Shown here one piece after another: positions 1-12,958 of a stretch of 64,000 bases of DNA; the stretch's first letter is position 1, and every line of letters begins with the position of its first letter. Both the position numbers and the translations under genes were made by a program. Location: positions 124,001 through 188,000 of the forward strand of contig HG738136.1 of NCBI GenBank assembly GCA_000499405.2. Reading direction: 5' to 3'. This DNA comes from Onchocerca volvulus (Eukaryota > Nematoda > Chromadorea > Rhabditida > Onchocercidae). The notes beneath the pieces were generated by a model. The model worked only from the letters and a program-made list of their open reading frames with translations. It was not told the origin of the DNA and did no database searches.

Positions 1-523
1 TCCAGCAATTTAAAATTGGTGAAACTCATGAACGTCCTTGCTTTGTTTGCTTTTTTTCCACAAATTGATGAATTGAATATATTATATCAAATTTAATTGG
101 CAAAAAAATAAATTGAAATTCAAATGATCCAAATAAATAAATATCAAGGGAAAATGAGTCACAGAATTTTCTGGTGCAAAAAAAAAAAGAGAAAAATAAA
201 TCCATAAATGGGAAATTGTCAACTTCATAACCTCAATAAAAGTACATATTTATGACAGAATTCGGAAACAGTTATTAGCTATTTCCGGATCATCATCTAT
301 TGAAATGTGGTAATCGAAAAAATTGATTAAATTTCAGATCATTAATTGTTTAATTTTGATTTTTAAAATAATTTTCAAATGTTAACATGCAAATTTTCTT
401 TCGATGACAAAATTACACAATTTTTCTTCTTGAAGAGCAATGATGATTTCAGGTCATTAAGAAATTTAGGATTCAAAGTAATCTGATAAGATATGAAAAA
501 AGATATATATAAGATATGAAAAA

Positions 524-583
<60 letters not shown>

Positions 584-2275
584 TTATATATATATATATA
601 TATATATACATTACATGAAAGATCTCTTTTTGCAGCCATAGGAATAAAATGATTTTTAATTTAAAAATAAATAAATAAATTAAATTAAAAAACAATAAAT
701 AAAGTTAAATAAATAATGTTAAAAAAAACCATTTCAAAAAAATTTTGGAAAACTGTTTTTGAAATTAAGTCAAATTTTCATTTTCTAAATTTTAATTTAT
801 TTCTTAAAAGAAAAAAAAAAGCGAAGTGGAAGAAATCAAACAAGCAATCATTCAGATAAATAAGAAAACGCAGGTAAGCAATGGGTGAACTTATTAATGC
901 ATTACTTATTATTCGATCAAATTTATTCGAAAAAAAAGAGTAATTTAAAGTAATCAAAAGAAAATTATTGTGGAAAAGCTGTTTTCACCTTGAACTATAA
1001 TTTGTAATTAAACCAAAAAAAAAGAAAAAAAAGTTGATTGTCGGAAGTTATTGCGTAAAATTTGAATAGTTTCGGAAAATTTCATCGCAACAATTAAGTA
1101 CCAGGTACAGATTATTATTAATTTATTTAATATAATTAATAATAATTAAAACTTTTTACTTCATATTGGTTCATACAAAGATTAACCACAAAAAAAAAAA
1201 AAAGATCGAATAAGAATATAAGTGAATTAGAAAAGAATGTTATTTGAAAATGAATGAAAGAAAAAAATGTATAATCTTTGGTTTTTGGCAAAAAACAAAA
1301 TTTTTCGTATTTTCTTTTTACGATCAATACTTTACTAATGTTTTATCAATTTTATCATTTATCCATAATTTTTTATATTCATATGTGAAATAAAATGCAG
1401 CAAATCTCCATCGATAAGACAAATTTTCTTTTTACAATTATTATATTATAAATTGTAAGAAATGGACAATTGGATATTTAATTCTGCAATGAAAATCTCT
1501 CCAAAAGAGGCAATATTTTTATTGTATCGATAATAATTGTCGTTGCAATTAAATGGTTTGCTATTATTAGTGGAAAGATTTATGATTAGTTATTACTAAA
1601 CGGCAAGGTTATGGGAATTACTTGAAATCAATTAGACCTTCAAGATTTGCTGCAAACAGATTTCTTCTTTCTAATCTTTGCAAATTTGACACCTGTGTAA
1701 AATGCTTGTAAATACTAAAAAATATGCAAATTAGACGGTAGTAGTAATAAAAGTAAAGATTAAATAGCAAAGAACGGGAAAATTAAAATTGATCAAATTC
1801 GAAAAAATTCTTATTTATCAAAAAATTAACTCATTTATCACTTGCATATTAGGGTTTTTTTTAAATTTTATCCTGTATATTTCTTTTTTATGTAGTGAAA
1901 AAAAAAAGAAAATATTGCTCGTTTTTAAAAATTTAATCATTAATTCAAAACGCAATTTAGTACAATTCTTTTATACGCTAACTAAAATAAATCCCTATTA
2001 TTTTTCTCAATTCAGCAAATAGAAAAAAAAATGCGATAGTTATCAGATAAGATGATTTTACATATTGCTATAAGTTTTGTTTGTTGTTTTTCTTTTTTTC
2101 GCTTCTCTTTTTTTTTTTTCATTATTATAAATATTCATTTGAAATATTGCAATATCTTGGATTTCATTCGATTTTTAATTTAAATTAAATCGAAGATTTT
2201 ATTATTTAATTTTCAAATACTTTTTGATCCAAATCAATGTGAATTATTTACTGGCTTAATTTTACTATCATTTAG
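1..2275. other. Stretch without an assigned gene, upstream of the ZP gene
   Basis: AT-rich sequence with poly(A)/poly(T) runs and the (TA)n tract listed separately. The ZP gene downstream lacks its signal-peptide exon, so part of this stretch is probably its 5' intron. I looked for a first exon ending in phase 1, as the ZP exon at 2276 needs, and found none that gives a convincing signal peptide without creating a stop. A short lysine-rich segment at 811-873 followed by a consensus GTAAGC donor is exon-like but isolated. Confidence 0.5.
523..609. repeat. (TA)n microsatellite
   Basis: An almost uninterrupted run of alternating T and A, broken once by a TCTT near 582. It is self-complementary and could extrude as a cruciform. 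The open frames across it on the minus strand (Tyr-Ile repeats) are artefacts. Confidence 0.95.
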
Positions 2276-5200
2276 GAGTACCAAAAGTATCATGTGAAGA
2301 AAATGACTTATCATTGGATGTGATAACAGCAAAACCTTTTCATGGTAATATATTTGTGAAAGGACGAGCAAAAGATTCCTCATGCAGACAATCTTATGAT
2401 TATAATAATTCTAATTCATATACATTATCACTCGGTAAATGTGGTATGCAACGCTTACGCTCAGTTAGTTTATTAATATGATATTTATTTATTTTTTTCC
2501 ATACTCCATGCTATAGAATATAAATTATTGATTGAACTATGATGGTCATTATGAAAAAAGATGAAAAAAATCTTCCGATTTTCATGAGAAATTTTGCTTT
2601 TATGATTTAACAAGGTGGAAAAATTCTAAAACTTTCTAAAAACAATTTCAAAATTCTTAATACAATTAAATAATCAAATGTAATTAAAAATGAATAAATA
2701 CTTTAAATATTAATTTAAAAATTTGAAAATTTTCATGATCCATTTTGGATTTCAGATTTTCTTCATAAAACTCTTACTATCAAATTGAAAATTAGGCCTA
2801 AAAATTATTTATTATCGATATGTCTTAGTCATTAACGGTTAATAAAAATTGCAAGAAAATTTTCCAATTAGAAATTTGAAAAATTAAAATATTTAAATCG
2901 TACGATTTTTTTTCTTTTTTTAGGTTAATCCACGTGGGATTAATTTTATTATAATAGTAATTGTCTCATTTCATCCAGCTGGTTTTATCACTAAAAATGA
3001 TCGAGCATTTCATGTTAAATGCTTTTACTTGGAACCGGACACGGTTGTTACGTCAGCTCTTCACGTCAGGTACTTCCAACTAAGTTCTCAATACTCAAAC
3101 ATATATTTTTTATTATAATTCAAAGTTTTTTTCACATTTAAACATATTTTAGATCCAATTTTTTTACAAAACTATTTCATAATCGACAAAAAATTAGATT
3201 AATATTGAAATATTTGCAAATTCCTTTTTTTTTTTTTTTTTTTTCATTTAGAAGCCGTAATCGAAATAAAATTTTCGAAAGTTTTATCAAGTTTATAAGT
3301 TTTCAATTTGATTTTCACGGTATTCGTTTGCTTTTTACTTGTAAATTTTTGTGGATGTTTTTGGCATTTCAGCGTAATTTCTATTTATTAGGCCTTACTA
3401 AAATAAAGTTTTGAAAATTTTATCAAGTGTCTAATTTTTATTATATCTATCACTTCCATCTACAAATTTAGCATCAAATAATTTGATTCTAAATTTGATT
3501 TTGGTTTTGTTTTAATGATTTTTTTCTTTTTGGTTTACTTTTTTTTTTTCATTTATCACTATTAACTGTTTGATAAGACTAATATTATTGTTAACAAAAA
3601 GGAAAAAATTGCCAATTTTCCTCTTTAATTTTATTTGTCTTTTATTTTTAATTTCATTTTGATTTTCCCACTTTATTTTTCATTTTTTAGCCCATTGGTA
3701 ACAACAGAATTACAAAATGATTTGAAATTTCCAACATGTGAATACAGCGTACGACGGGAAAGCATTAATGGACCACAATTTACTTTTGCAAATGTTGGTG
3801 AAACGGTATATTTCATTATAATTTAAATGAAAAAATAGAATTTACTATACAAATTAAAGAAATAAAGATTTAATTAAATTTAAAACAGATTTAAAAAATT
3901 TAATCTTATTTATTGATAATTCTGTATATTGTTTTCACAATTTTCATTCACTTCTATTAAATAATTTTTCATTGATATTTATTAAAATATCAAAAATTGA
4001 CAAATATATTGTTAAATATATTTTATTGCATTTATCTTTCCGCATTTTGTCATTCGATACTTTTAAATTGTATCTTTCACTCTTTTTGCGCGATAAATTT
4101 ATTTTTAACTATTTTTTCAGATTTCTGTCTCAAGAAAGCTTTGAAATATGTTAGAATTAGATAATTGTATCCTTCATATGAGAAATGCAAAAATAACAAA
4201 ATTAATTAAAAATGGTTAATTTTAGCGAAAGATTTTTTTAATAATTAATATTTTTTCAAGGTATTCCATGTTTGGGAATGTAATGGTGTAGGTATGGGAA
4301 TGTTGGTAAAAAAATGTTTTGTAACCGATGGAGAAGGTACTGATCATCCTGTTTTAGATTCTGATGGGTAATAGTTCTGCTTAATTTCGATCAATTTAAA
4401 TATTTAAGTTAAATGATTTAAGTCCATATTAATATTGAAATACTACGAATTGAAATTTTTGCAATCACAAACAGGAGAAATAAATTTGATTTGCTCTTTT
4501 CAAATTTAAATTTATCAGTGAGAAAAGGAAGAAAAAATTATGCGTTCAATTTTTTCGATTTTGAAAGATTTAAGTTCGATTTAGTTTCCTACATTAAAAA
4601 AAAATCGAATCTAAAAAAAAATCGAATTTAATTGAATTTATATTTTTAGCTGTTCATTAGACAATTTTTTATTGGGTGAACTAGTATATGATTCAACACT
4701 AATGAAAGCATATGCTCAAAGTCAAGTATTCAAATATGCTGATAGTAATCGGCTATTTTTCACCTGCCAAATTCAATTATGTCAAAAAATAATGAATTCT
4801 TGCAGTGGAATTACGGTAAATAAACAATAATATTATTGCATATACTTATGTAGAGAAATATTGATCCATCTAAACACCAAAAAAGTCGCACCAAAGGAAT
4901 CGCAATAATTTCATGGAAAATTTAAAAAAGAAGAAAAAAAAAGGAAATCTTCAAATTGATACTTATCAATAGCATTTATTAATTATAATCTATACTGTAA
5001 TTTTAGCCACCAAAATGTTCGAAAGAAAAAGAAGTTAATGAAAGACGAAATCGTCGCTCAGCTTTTCACTTGACATCATCCGGAAAGATTGATCATTTGG
5101 TGGATTCTTCTCTTGAAATGGATGTTAGTTCATCGGAAATGCTTGTTGGTGGAATCGATGATATGTTAATCGATACATCGTCATCATCATGCTTTTCACC

Positions 5201-5318
5201 TTTTCTCATTGCATTATCCAATTTTATTCTTTTCATCTTAATTACCGTACTTTTGGCTATTGTTGTAGCAATGAAAAAAAAGCACGGAAAACAATCATTT
5301 GTACTGTTATATTTATGA
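2276..5318 (+). CDS. ZP-domain cuticlin-like transmembrane protein (5' exon missing)
   Basis: Extracellular-matrix precursor of the nematode cuticlin (ZP-domain) family, which is secreted or shed at the epidermal surface to build cuticle. Six exons join in one frame: 2276-2463, 2924-3069, 3691-3805, 4261-4367, 4650-4815 and 5007-5318, giving about 343 aa. Family landmarks are visible: CGMQRLR followed by NPRGINF, SFHPAGFITKNDRAFHVKC, VFHVWECNGVGMGMLVKKC, DSDGCSLDNFLL, FKYADSNRLFFTCQIQLC and ITPPKC. After the ZP domain comes a dibasic RRNRR-S, a good furin-type cleavage site. A Ser/Asp-rich linker, one hydrophobic segment (about 25 residues) and a short Lys-rich cytoplasmic tail follow. This order (ZP, cleavage site, membrane anchor) is normal for cuticlins. 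The signal peptide must lie in an upstream exon ending in phase 1, which I could not find, so the start is open. The exact cuticlin paralogue cannot be told from sequence alone. Confidence 0.88.
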
Positions 5319-5426
5319 TTAATTAAACATTTTATCAGTTAGCATAGATTTCATCGATTTATTATATCATATCATTAATTCCATCTGATAATATTTATCC
5401 TATAATTTCTAATTTTTTTCATTAAG

Positions 5427-5432
5427 AATAAA
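5427..5432 (+). terminator. Poly(A) signal of the ZP gene
   Basis: AATAAA 109 nt after the ZP stop codon, in an otherwise gene-free AT-rich stretch. Confidence 0.5.
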
Positions 5433-7124
5433 AAGTATAGATTATAAAGTGTCTAAAAATCCTTGTAATATTAATGAAGAGAGTAATAGTAGCAACAATA
5501 ATAAAAAAAGAAAGAAAAATATTTTCCAAGATTATTATCGAAATTTACATTAACTTCTGAAAATTTTTGAAAGTTTTCATGAAACAAAAATTATTAAAAT
5601 TATCATTAAATTGTTAACCATTTCTATCCTATCATATTTGATATATATTTGATGAGAAAAGTCTTATCAAATTGTAATTATTCTTATTCCCTTCTATTTG
5701 ATAAGAATATAAATCATCTCATTTAAATTATCTGATGTAAAAGTTTTAACTATAACATATATTTACTAAAACTAAGTATATTAATAAATTATTTCGACGA
5801 GAATTAATGTTTGCAAATAAATTTTAGTAAATTCAAATAGTTTGCGTTAATTTTTCCTTTTTCCAAATTTTTTGCCCTTTTCAAAGATTACATTGCTTTT
5901 TTAATGATAGTTTTCTATTTATCTGAATTTGTTAAAATTTTATTTCAACTTCTGCGATTTTTTAAAAAATATCTCCGATAAAAGTAGATAATAGACTTTT
6001 TAATGAAATAATTTACTAACCTTTTATACTTTCATGATATTTTCACCAAATATTATCATAAACTAACACAATTTTCTTCTCATAATTATTTTATCAGAAA
6101 CTGATAATTTCTAGGAAAAATAAAAATATATCCAAACATACTATTTAGAGACTGTTTTATCAATTGTTACAATTAATAGATACTGTTTAATGATAAAATA
6201 TCATTTCAGAGTGAATTACCATCATCTTGTATGTATTAATTTTAATAATATTTATTTTAAAATTGTTTCTATTCAAATGGTTTTTTTTTTTTTTTTTTTG
6301 AAGTGTTTATACGTATATGTGTATAAAATTAATCGATATGGTGAGATTTTGAAAACATTCCATTTGTTATTTTCATATTATTTGTTCATTCATTTGTATC
6401 GTATAATTTTTATTTCCATAGAAATTAAATTATATTTCATTTTCAAATTTTTGTCGTTATAAATCATTAGATAATCGAAATATTGCTTGTTGATATAAAA
6501 TATTGAATTAATGAATAAATATTCATTTTTTGCTACAATTATATGTAAAGAGGCGGTTGTTTTAAGCTAAAACAAAGGTTATTAGCTAAACTAAATTAAT
6601 TTATTAATAGAATATCCACAATAATAGCATGAAAGATTTTTTTTTACAAAATTTTCCACAAATTACAAAATTTAATTCCCTATTTTGTTATATATTATCG
6701 AAAATATTGGAATTTTATAGGCTATGTTAACGAATATTTCAACTTTAAAAGAAAAAAAAATCTAATATACTTGAATTTTTGTCATTTTTTTTCGTTTTCT
6801 TGAAAATTTTGTAAATATAATAATAATGTCACTGTTATTATTGTCTTTGTTAATTTAAATTCGAAATGATCGATTTATAATCTTCAAAATTTCGTCGTAA
6901 TTTCATTATGTAATTATCGGAAATATTGGGAAAGGGTTTTCATGCGTAGGAATCCAAGAACAAGTCAACTCTTTTGATAAATTCAAGAATGATAATATAT
7001 TTAAGACTTATAATCACTAAACTGTTATAATGTGAAGATTTTAAATTTGCTAATTTAGGTATTAAAAAGTTCCGTAAAGCATAAAACAAGCAAAGTATTC
7101 CTATTTTAAAAGAACAAAGATCAA
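5433..7124. other. Intergenic stretch
   Basis: Between the ZP gene and the mitochondrial carrier, both on the plus strand. Very AT-rich, with scattered T runs (for example 6282-6299). No exon with coding character was found on either strand. The carrier promoter should lie near its right end, but no TATA box or other motif is clear. Confidence 0.6.
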
Positions 7125-10100
7125 ATGTATGAAACTACGGTATGTTTAGCAATTGTCGGATGACTTACACATATTTTCAAGGCTAAAAATTATTATAATC
7201 TTCGGAATATCATTAATACGACACAAGTAATGAATTTTCACAGTATTGCAAGTTTGAATAAAATCAACGAATCTTCTAATTCTTCTGAAATTAAATTTTT
7301 TTTTTTTGTTTGTTTGATAATGTTCAATTTAATTGGTGCTTATTTGTTAAATTTCTTGGAAAGAAGCAATATTAAAATGCTTAAAAAAAATCGGACAGAA
7401 TTGAATTTAGCCGAAATCCTAATTAAGAGTGAATAATTTGCATCAATTCTTAAATTTTATTCTAAAATTTCTAAAAAACTAAGCAAAAATTAGCTAGATA
7501 AATCTCTCCGTTCCTTTTTTTTCTTTTTTTTTACACAAATTTTTCATTATCTCGATTGTTATTCAATTTTCGTTCTACAGCCATCTGAAAATAATGCGAG
7601 CATATTGGCATCATCATTCGGTGCTGGAGCTTTTGCGGGAATGCTTGCTAAATCAATTGTTGCACCTTTGGAGAGAGCAAAGATTCATTTCCAAGGTGGG
7701 AAAAAATGAGAAATTTAATAAACCAATAAAAGCAAAACTTTATATAAGCACAAATGTTTGCATTAAATGGAATAAGTCAAATCGACATAAATTTAATCCA
7801 ATTATTAATGTTATTACAGTATCTATTATCGTCTTTATTACTACCATTACAGTATCGTCGGCTACTCATTACTCACTAATTGAGGTAGCAAAATTCCTGA
7901 AACTCTCATATCAAGAAAATGGACTAACTTCACTTTGGCGTGGTAATTCAGCAACATTATTCCGCGTGATACCGTATGCTGCTCTTCAATTTGCATCTCA
8001 TGAACAGTACAAATCAATGCTTCATGTTGATCACAATGGGTAAAGTTGATGAGTAAAGAAATGAAAATGAATAATTTGAAATTCAATTTGAATTGAATTT
8101 AGCATTATTTGATTTTAATAATTTATTCGCTTCCATGTCTACTAATCTAAGCTTGTTAATGATATGATGAAGTTTGCAAAGAAATTTTCTTGCTAATATT
8201 AAAATTTCTCTTTTGAAAAATAAAATTAGAATCAAAACAGATAATATTGATTAGCAATAATGTTAAGACTGCAAAAAAATATTTTTTAATAACTAACTAA
8301 TTTAAATTCCTCAAATAATTCATGCTAGGACATGATCCATGATTTAAGAGGGAGACTTATCAATACTCAAGAATATATTGTCAAGAATTATTCAAAATAC
8401 GAAATAATTTTAAGCAATAATTGACTTTTAGAAATGTTATTTTACCTTCCCGCAAAAAAACGATTAAGAAATTGAAAGAAATTTTTGAAGATAAATTTCA
8501 TGCATCTTTTTAATATTAATTAAAATTTTATAAAAATGATTGAAAAACGAAATGTAAATTGCAACTGTGAACAGATTATATCATTATAATGCAAAATTTA
8601 ATAAATTAATATGAAAATTAATAAAATTTAAAAAATGAGAAAATATTAATAAATTGTTGGCATCTAATTATTTAGCTAATTAATAATGGAAGTAAATTCA
8701 ATCGTAACTGACAATTTCAGAAAACGTACACCTCTACGACGATTATTCGCCGGTTCACTCGCTGGTGTTACCGCTACCGTAATTGTTTATCCTCTGGACA
8801 CAGCAAGAACTCGACTTGCTTCTTCAAAATATACCGAATATAGCAATCTTCGATCTGTTTTTTATAAAATGTATACCACAGAAGGAATTAGGTATAAAAC
8901 TGCAACTTTTTGTTGAAAATTTTCGAAATGCTCTTGAAATTCGTAATTTTATTTGCTTGTTTAATTCATTTATTTCCTGACAATACCGAATGCAAAAAAA
9001 AAAAATCAATACGTTCTTAAAACTTTTTATACTGTTAGAATCATAAATAATTTGTAAGAATTCATTTTTGATACAAAAAATTGGAATAAACTGTCTTGTT
9101 AACATTTTTGTGCCATTTTTTTAATTCAATTTCTATTTGTAAAAATGATTTTTTAATTATTTTTTGCTTGTTAATTAACAATTATCGATATAAGCTTAGA
9201 GTTATCATAAAATGCTAGATTATTGCAAGTGATAAATAATGTTGAAGGTCATTTTATCATGGAATAATACCATCTTTATTTGGTATTATGGTTTATGCCG
9301 GTAGTAGCTTCTATACATTTGGCACACTTAAACTCCTTCATCGAGGTATTATTTGTTATTGAAACTATCGATCGATTATAAATTATTATTTCATTCGTGT
9401 TTAAATAAAATAGTTTTAGAATAGCAAATCTATCGTAATTTTCATCGTTTGCGATTTCTATTCATGAAATAATAAGATTTTGAAATGTTAAAAGAAATCA
9501 GCTTTCATTTTATCATAATATTGAGGGTTCATCTTATCTTATCCTTGCTAAAAATGGCGAAAAATTTGTTAGAAATGAAATTAAGCAATGCAATGTCCTT
9601 TGAAAATTTTCTAGACTATTTCACTTCTACAATTTGCATTTTTGTTTGGCCCTAAAACAATTCAACATGATCGTTGTACTAATTACGAAAAATATTGAAA
9701 AAAAGCTTCCAATAATTCATTAAAATTTATAATATTCTCCATATCCAGTAACTGAAATTTATCTGGATCAAAGTTTTAAAACTATTGCTCAAATCATTTA
9801 TTGAATCAATTTTTCATTTATAGCTTTCAATGTATTTGACAAATCGATTCAGATATGGTATTTAAATTGACATTAGCATTCAAATTCATATATTTCAATT
9901 CATAAGATAAATGTTCTAGAACGTTGGAACGAATCAGTCTCACCGTATTCTCGACTCATTTACGGTGCCATCTCAGGTGCAGTTGGTCAGTTTGTTTCTT
10001 ATCCGATGGATATTGTTCGTCGACGAATGCAAACGGGTCGAGTACCATTAGATCATTGCACATTTCAAATACTCCACAATATTTATCGTGCAGAAGGAAT

Positions 10101-10752
10101 TTGGAATGGTCTATACAAAGGAGTTAGCATGAATTGGATTAAGGTATGGCAGAAGTAGAACAGGGAATTCATCGCTGAAAACAATATCCATCATTAAAAT
10201 CTACTCCATTTTGTATATTCGCTTGAATTGAGCGGCTTAACATTCTTTTCTTTAATGCATAAAAATTTAGATTAAATTCCCGAAATTTTGTAGAAAATAA
10301 GAGTGTAGCTGTCAGCATAAGGCAATTAATTCATGACTTTCTGTGACCAAATAAGAAAGAACATATGTTTAAATTGTATTAGATTAGCCCATTTTAATCA
10401 CTGCTAAATGTTTGAATCATTTAATCAAGACTTAAAATATTCCATTGGTATTCAAATTGCAATATTGGTAAATAAGTATCAGTTTGTTACAACCTAATAT
10501 AAATACTATTCTGGTAAAGTCATTAAATGTGCTTTAGTAAAAACAAATATTAAAAAAAAAAAAAACTTTTTTCGCTGTAGGTTTATTTACTAACAAGTAT
10601 GAGCAAAATAACATACACACATTGTTTCCATTATTTTCTTGTGAATATATTAAATAGTATTTTTCCAGGGACCCATAACAGTATCTGTCAGTTTTACTGT
10701 CTACGATTATACATTTCTATATTTGCTTAAGAAATTGCGAGAGAAATCATAA
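7125..10752 (+). CDS. SLC25A42: Mitochondrial carrier, SLC25A42 (coenzyme A) type
   Basis: Inner-membrane carrier of the SLC25 family; the closest family I recognise is SLC25A42, which exchanges coenzyme A and adenosine phosphates. Exons: 7125-7139 (M-Y-E-T-T), 7581-7695, 7853-8039, 8721-8891, 9248-9345, 9920-10143 and 10669-10752. All phases agree and sum to 297 aa, close to the human protein (about 318). The three signature motifs of the three carrier repeats are present: PLERAK (about residues 34-39), PLDTAR (130-135) and PMDIVR (224-229). [31 protein letters not shown] and [14 protein letters not shown] match SLC25A42 closely. The 15-nt first exon was chosen because it has an ATG and a consensus ACG|GTATGT donor in the required phase 0; another start is possible. 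Convergent with a dysbindin pseudogene. Its last exon was duplicated to 20995-21079. Confidence 0.92.
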
Positions 10753-10814
10753 CTTTCGCAATGATTTATTAGCATAACTTGAAATTCAACATTGTTGATT
10801 CGGAAATTATCACA

Positions 10815-10820
10815 AATAAA
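10815..10820 (+). terminator. Poly(A) signal of the SLC25A42-type gene
   Basis: AATAAA 63 nt after the carrier stop. The same hexamer and flanks are retained in the duplicated copy near 21148. Confidence 0.55.
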
Positions 10821-11104
10821 GATTATTTGCAAGCATGGAAAATGACAAGCTAAGTAAAAATTATTAAGAAAGCAAATTACAACCAGAAAATTAACAAACC
10901 AAGTAGAGATTTGCCATGAAGGATTTTTGGAAGGCTATCTTTTATCACAAAATGATAAAATAAGAGCAGAAGAAGACTGCACATTTTCTATATCTCCAAG
11001 TGCCATATTAAAAAAGGCAGCTTATTGATCAAATAAATTAAAAGTTGACAGTAAACATCTGAAGTAAGAATATATTGAAAAATATATTGGACGAATTGAT
11101 GAAT

Positions 11105-12334
11105 TTAATCTTCATTTTCACGACAACTCAAAAATTCTTCCAGTGCAACTTCTTCCATACGTTCTTTTTCTAAATTAAATTGATCCTGTAGTCGCAATTC
11201 ATCTGAAAGAGTTGAAAATTAAAAAAAAAAAATTACAAATTGAATTTATCGGCATAAATATTATTCAATGAATAAGAACTTCAAGATTCCAAATTATGTG
11301 TCTAAATAGAACAGAATCTTTTTTTTTTCCCTTAATTATTACAACAAAAAGGGTAAGTGCAAAAGAGCTACCACAGAATGTGAAAGCCCCAAAAGTAAAA
11401 TAATCACAAGTGAATAAACATGCAAAATAAGTTACAATCAAGTACCTTATTTGCAAGTGCAAATGACGGATAAATGCATTATTTAATTCAATTCAAATAA
11501 AAGCATTCGATGTTTTTATACAAATAAATTGCATTGCAAAATTTATTTCACCAATCATTAGTTTATATATATGTGGTCGATAATTATGTTAACAACTACA
11601 GCGACCAATGATTCAGTAACATCATTTCTGATAAACGCGTTAGAAACCATATAAAAAAAAAAGAAAGAATCCGAAATAATTGTATCAGTGATTGAAAATA
11701 ATAATGAAATCTGGAAAAATTTAAAACAGCAAATAAAAACGAAACAAACAAACCTTGATTTAATGCCGATGGTGTATGACCAACATCCAGAATATTATTG
11801 GAAAATTTTAAAAAATTATTGATCTTTGCTTTCTCCTTTCTCAAATCACTTTTCACTGAAGCAATATCTGCATCAGTGTCAGCAACGATTACTAATGCCT
11901 CCAAATGCGTCATCGCCAGTTCCGTTTGTAAACAGAATCGATTCAATTTGCTAATTTTATTTTTCAAATCGATTAGTTCCTTAAAAAAAAAAAAGACTAT
12001 GTTCAATTCCATACATTTTATTATATTTGCAGTTTAGTAATTCACTTTCTCTAACTTAGTTGGTAGTTGAACTAAACCATTCCTAATTGTTTTTACACAT
12101 ACATGAAAAATCTCTATTCAAAATATCCAAGAAAAATCTTGCAGAATTATTGATATGTGTTGAGAAATGAATTCATCATAAATTGGCTGAGTTCCCCAAA
12201 TTATATTAATTCTATCTATTTGAAAATATTGAATTCAAAATATTTTTTAATAAAGATAGACAAATTTCAAAAGTAGATTGTCTCCAGCCTGTGTTTTCAA
12301 TAAAAATACGATTGTTTCAGATGAACTTCTGAAA
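11105..12334 (-). pseudogene. Truncated dysbindin-like pseudogene
   Basis: Partial copy of the dysbindin-like gene at 22455-24555. The last coding exon (11105-11202) and the exon before it (11754-11979) are almost identical to the intact gene; the clearest protein change is Lys for Asn near the start of the larger exon. The next upstream exon (23540-23705 in the intact gene) is deleted. The one before that survives as a diverged relic near 12272-12334, with its donor changed from GT to AT and several replacement changes. The two 5'-most exons, including the start codon, are absent because homology ends near 12450. A normal dysbindin cannot be made. A short in-frame transcript from the remaining exons is conceivable but unlikely. 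Confidence 0.85.
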
Positions 12335-12494
12335 AGTAACAGAAAGTTATGATACTTAACGTAATCAAATATAAGTCCGTTTGCTCAATATATAGGATAG
12401 ACAACAAAAAAACTAGCAATTTATATAGAAACATCTCATTAAAAATTACTTTCACAATTTTCATTTTGATATTTGATTATATAATTATTATTTT

Positions 12495-12958
12495 CAGGTG
12501 CTTATGAGCTCCAGCATTGTATCATTTATCTTGCACTGTTCTCTTCTCCAGGAAACTAACTACGTAATCAAAAATGAAAATGTATACCAAATTCTTATCT
12601 CAAACGCAATTACACCAAATTCTTGTTGTCCCGCCGATACAGGACGTTCCAAAATATTATTTCAAGCTGCAGTATGTGACATTTTGGATTAAAATATTCA
12701 AATTATTTCAAATTTGGGCACTAAAATCAATGAATGTGACTGCTGCACTCTCGTATCGTTGGTGCAGCCAGCGATTACTATCATAAAAATTTTTTCCTGT
12801 CATCTTTTGTGTCGTCAAGGTGATATAGTTATGCATATGAGTGAACACGATAGAATAACTAATATATCCATCGATGGTTTGATTTATAATACTCAAATTT
12901 GCTTCAATTATCTTCGTTCTTTGTCATTTGATAATTCGGAAAAAACTGATAAAGCTTA
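12495..12958 (+). other. Unrecognised coding-like segment, probably decayed
   Basis: A TTTTCAG acceptor at about 12489-12495 is followed by several overlapping stretches with protein-like composition. One frame gives a run ending in ILFQAAVCDILD at 12692. Another (to 12958) ends in a soluble, charged segment containing MHMSEHDRITNISIDGL. A third reads RIVGAASDYYHKNFF up to a possible donor near 12818. No single frame is open throughout and I do not recognise the family. It lies between copy A of the duplication and the fukutin-like gene, in DNA that separates the two duplicate copies. It may be an eroded gene or exons of an unknown gene. Confidence 0.3.

Larger units (their letters stand above)
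10370..12450. repeat. Segmental duplication, copy A
   Basis: Matches 20740-24230 in the same orientation. The left part (from about 10370, within the carrier's last intron, to about 10930) is only partly similar to copy B. The core 10931-12149 is nearly identical to 22281-23500, with single-base differences and one T-run length change. The right part (12150-12450) is again only moderately similar to 23934-24225. Copy A lacks about 430 bp present in B (23501-23933), including a dysbindin exon. It keeps the intact carrier exon and a dead dysbindin. Confidence 0.9.

Noticed and set aside
375..695. 106-codon minus-strand open frame
   Set aside because: It is the translation of the (TA)n microsatellite.
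811..873. Exon-like piece reading EVEEIKQAIIQINKKTQ before a consensus GTAAGC donor
   Set aside because: Its phase does not match the ZP exon at 2276, its acceptor side is a poly(A) run, and no partner exon is visible.
2052..2120. ATG with hydrophobic codons (MILHIAISFVCCFSFF) as a possible ZP signal-peptide exon
   Set aside because: Donors in the needed phase either create a TGA at the junction or leave only seven residues.
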